The notes beneath the pieces were generated by a model. The model worked only from the letters and a program-made list of their open reading frames with translations. It was not told where the DNA came from and ran no database searches. Positions 61,757 to 64,000 of a stretch of 64,000 nucleotides of DNA are shown here, piece after piece. Each line of letters starts with the position of its first letter. The stretch's first letter is position 1. The position numbers and the translations under genes are program-made. The DNA is taken from NCBI RefSeq assembly GCF_003010965.1, contig NZ_PGGM01000003.1, positions 124,001 through 188,000 of the forward strand, in the 5' to 3' direction. The stretch comes from Phyllobacterium sophorae (GTDB taxonomy: Bacteria; Pseudomonadota; Alphaproteobacteria; Rhizobiales; Rhizobiaceae).

Positions 61757-62038
61757 ATGGACAAGGGCGTGGTGGCCGCGACACGGCGCTTTCCCTTCCA
61801 AGGTATGGCGATCAAGGAACGCGCCGCCCGTGACGAAGAGTTCCGTGATCTATGCACCGACTTCGCCGACGCAGAGATAGAGCTGCTCCGGTGGGAACAA
61901 TCGACGGAACTGAAGCGCGACGAACGTTGTGCTGAATACCAGGAATTGGTGACCGATCTGGCGCGAGAGATTGCGGCGGCGCTCGATACCGCCGCCATCA
62001 TCCCCTTCCACAAGCGATGGCCCAAGCCCCGCCTATAG
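61757..62038 (+). CDS. Small conserved-looking soluble protein, 93 residues
   Basis: From ATG 61757 the product is a highly charged helical protein (IKERAARDEEFRDLCTDFADAEIELLRWEQ, KRDERCAEYQELVTDLAREIAAAL). It resembles small proteobacterial proteins of unknown function with a DEEFRDLC-DF-DAE pattern. No signal peptide is present. The ribosome site is weak (GGAGAGG about 12 bases upstream). The divergent neighbour is the TPR regulator gene. Confidence 0.6.
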   Translation: MDKGVVAATRRFPFQGMAIKERAARDEEFRDLCTDFADAEIELLRWEQSTELKRDERCAEYQELVTDLAREIAAALDTAAIIPFHKRWPKPRL

Positions 62039-62460
62039 CCTCGGAAGTATAAGCAGCAGCAATCCCGTGGTGGATACTCGCCTTCCTGTTGGACAAGCAA
62101 TCAAAATAGGAATGCTATTTCTCACCGACTCAAGCGCCGCTACTACAGCAAGCGCTTCGCCCTCACGTGGGAGAGGGATAACTTGACGCAACTCAAAACG
62201 AATTTCCCGAAGATCACGACTGCATGACCGCAGGCATCCGAGCAGCGTAACATACCCGATATTACGGGCGGAGCGGAACCGCAGCGCGTAGAATGTTTGA
62301 TCTGATGGGCAAGTCGCCCTGACCATGCGGTCGCTATATGACGAACGTCTGAAGCCGAAAGCCTGTTTCGATGAAGTCGATAAATCGAAGTCTTTGCAGG
62401 CTGGAGGCTCGTTGTTTGAAATCGACCAGGAACTGCTTCCATCGGCGAGGATAACGCACC
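62039..62460. other. Intergenic region upstream of the metallo-hydrolase gene
   Basis: No gene is seen in these 422 bases. Minus-strand open frames exist but lack ribosome sites. The promoter of the following gene should lie here; I could not pick one confidently. Confidence 0.5.
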
Positions 62461-63975
62461 ATGAAAAAGGAACCGAGAGAAGGACACATCAGGAGCGATG
62501 AAGCTGGCGCGGATCAGCGCCCGGTGAATCGCCGCGATGCGCTCAAGGCAGCGGGGCTGGTTGGAGCCGCGGCCCTATCAACGGGGACCGTGATGTCGGC
62601 GCAGGCGGCCGACGATCCTTCAACCGCAGCCCAGGCAAAAAACCCCTATGGCGGCGTGCCGAGCGGGGGGATCACGCTACCGCCCTATTACCGTCCCACC
62701 CCATATCTCGTCAGCAACAACATCTATTACCCAGGCCGGGAGCCGATCGGCCCCGACGAGATGCGGATATCCTTCATCGGCAGTACGCCGATCCCGGTCA
62801 CGAAGGCACAGGCCGGCACCTGCATCATGGTCGAGCCGGGGAACGGCAAGCGGTTCTTCTTTGATTTCGGCTCCGGCTGCATGCGGAACATCATTGCGAT
62901 GGCCGTGCCGTTGCAGACGGTCAACGATATTTTCTTCACCCATCTGCATGTGGATCACTACGCAGACCTTCCCTACCTCTTCGCGTTTGCTCCGTGGATG
63001 GGGCGGTGGAAGCCGCTGCGCGTCCACGGGCCATCGGGCCGCACACCCAAGGATGGCATCAAGCACATGATCGAAGGCATGAAGATGATGACCCAGTGGC
63101 ACACCGACTCGTTCAACGCACTCCCGATCGGCGACGGCTACGAGATCGAGGTCAACGAGTTCGATTTCCGCGACGACAATGGCATCTGCTACGACAAGGA
63201 CGGCGTCGTCATTCGCCATTGGCGGCGTGCGCACACGAAGGACGGCGCGTCGGCCTACAGGCTCGACTGGAACGGGCTCTCCTTCGTCTGGACGGGTGAC
63301 GGGCGTCCCGATGAACTCTCGTTGGAACTTGCCAAGGGTGTGGATGTGTTCGTGACCGAGGTGCAACCAGACGTGGCGAACCTCCAGGCGTTGAAGTTCG
63401 GCATGCCACCTATCATGGCTCAAAACACGATCGATCAGGCACACAGCCCGCATTACGCGGTAGGATACATGTTCGACCAGATCCAGCCGCGCCTGGCGAT
63501 GGTCACTCACGTGAGTTACGACGAGGAACTGATCCCGGAAATCGTTGCCGGGATTCGCGTCCATTACGGCGGATTGTTCCAGTTCGGTGCGCCCGACGTC
63601 GTGGTCGTCAACGTCACTAAAGATGCTGTCTGGACGCGCAAGGCTGCGCTCCCCGAAGCTGGTAACATGGCTCAACCGAGCCCGAGAGACGCCATCGGCC
63701 TGTTCGACCTGAGCCCGACGAATCTGGAGGTCAAGTTTCCAAATCCCCGGCATACGGTCGCCGAGGTGCAGGAGCAGACTGTCCGCGATGCGGAGATTGA
63801 CCCGAAGAAATACTACCCGCCCGACGTGTATCGCGAGCCGCAACCTGATTTCCCGAAGGACTTCAAGATAGATGTCAGTCAGCTCGTCCAGAAGAAGCTC
63901 CACGCGATGCAGGTCAAACTCACGGGCGAGCAGGAGAAGCTCCAGCAAATCATCGACAAGCTTGAGGGCCAATAA
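62461..63975 (+). CDS. Tat-exported MBL-fold metallo-hydrolase (GntH-like)
   Basis: This 504-residue protein has a twin-arginine signal (NRRDALKAAG, residues 23-32, site near SAQAAD). The metallo-beta-lactamase motif HLHVDH lies at residues 161-166 (FFTHLHVDHYADL), and later ligands lie in HWRRAHTKDG, WTGDGRPD and THVSYDEEL. The N-terminal PYYRPTPYLVSNNIYYPG and PDEMRISFIGS resemble proteins annotated as guanitoxin-type MBL hydrolases (GntH), but that name reflects homology, not toxin synthesis. A coiled-coil-like C-terminus (residues 478-504) is extra. Its TAA overlaps an ATG (TAATG), so a downstream partner is coupled. Confidence 0.87.
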   Translation: MKKEPREGHIRSDEAGADQRPVNRRDALKAAGLVGAAALSTGTVMSAQAADDPSTAAQAKNPYGGVPSGGITLPPYYRPTPYLVSNNIYYPGREPIGPDEMRISFIGSTPIPVTKAQAGTCIMVEPGNGKRFFFDFGSGCMRNIIAMAVPLQTVNDIFFTHLHVDHYADLPYLFAFAPWMGRWKPLRVHGPSGRTPKDGIKHMIEGMKMMTQWHTDSFNALPIGDGYEIEVNEFDFRDDNGICYDKDGVVIRHWRRAHTKDGASAYRLDWNGLSFVWTGDGRPDELSLELAKGVDVFVTEVQPDVANLQALKFGMPPIMAQNTIDQAHSPHYAVGYMFDQIQPRLAMVTHVSYDEELIPEIVAGIRVHYGGLFQFGAPDVVVVNVTKDAVWTRKAALPEAGNMAQPSPRDAIGLFDLSPTNLEVKFPNPRHTVAEVQEQTVRDAEIDPKKYYPPDVYREPQPDFPKDFKIDVSQLVQKKLHAMQVKLTGEQEKLQQIIDKLEGQ

Positions 63976-64000
63976 TGCCGATGGATCACGACATCACGCT
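63975..64000 (+). CDS. Start of a translationally coupled downstream gene (truncated by window end)
   Basis: The ATG at 63975 overlaps the TAA of the metallo-hydrolase gene and begins M-P-M-D-H-D-I-T before the window ends. The overlap suggests an operon partner. Nothing can be said about its function. Confidence 0.4.

Overview
The window looks like a piece of an alphaproteobacterial genome, most likely Hyphomicrobiales (Rhizobium, Brucella/Ochrobactrum, Phyllobacterium relatives). The reasons are the moderately GC-rich coding style, strong AGGAGG-type ribosome sites, a density of solute-uptake ABC operons typical of that group, and an erythritol-type (EryC/EryD-like) sugar cassette. The genus assignment is inference. 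No rRNA, tRNA or CRISPR array was seen. Many genes are catabolic or hypothetical, as in an accessory region or secondary replicon.

Layout. (1) 1-3423: an ABC importer for a small organic molecule (NMT1/SsuA type: ATPase cut by the window edge, binding protein, permease), a 65-residue ORF, and a divergent TetR regulator. (2) 3650-11227, minus strand: a carbohydrate operon of Tat-exported binding protein, two permeases, two Gfo/Idh/MocA oxidoreductases, a MalK-type ATPase and an amidohydrolase. (3) 11942-17865, plus strand, divergent from it: Gfo/Idh, DUF993, enolase-superfamily, TIM-barrel isomerase and a second Gfo/Idh gene. (4) 17881-22536, minus strand: LacI, DUF2264, hydroxyacid dehydrogenase and isomerase, divergent from an orphan Tat binding protein (22686-23978). 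Blocks 2-4 look like one catabolic island for an unidentified sugar or glycoside. An 18-bp operator (AGTAACY-N4-RGTTACT) occurs in the TetR intergenic region (two sites) and at both divergent promoters of blocks 2 and 3, suggesting that the TetR protein controls all three units.

(5) 24159-30864: a LacI repressor divergent from an RbsB/LsrB-like ABC operon ending in a ketose 3-epimerase, with a clear promoter and twin 20-bp operators. (6) 30901-41785, minus strand: a compact ten-gene polyol/ketose operon with zinc dehydrogenase, ABC importer, SIS isomerase, EryC-like isomerase, SorC regulator and two FGGY kinases.

(7) 42232-51454: miscellaneous genes. These are a frameshifted SLC13 transporter, two secreted serine peptidases, a LuxR-type regulator, small proteins and an SRPBCC protein. 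(8) 51564-53391: a class III cyclase and a decayed IS1595-family transposase. (9) 53392-64000: mainly envelope proteins, with the DUF3604/HupE/PpiC trio, a DUF900 hydrolase lipoprotein, a small secreted protein, DUF2092, a membrane-anchored TPR regulator, a small soluble protein and a Tat-exported metallo-beta-lactamase-fold enzyme that is coupled to a gene leaving the window.
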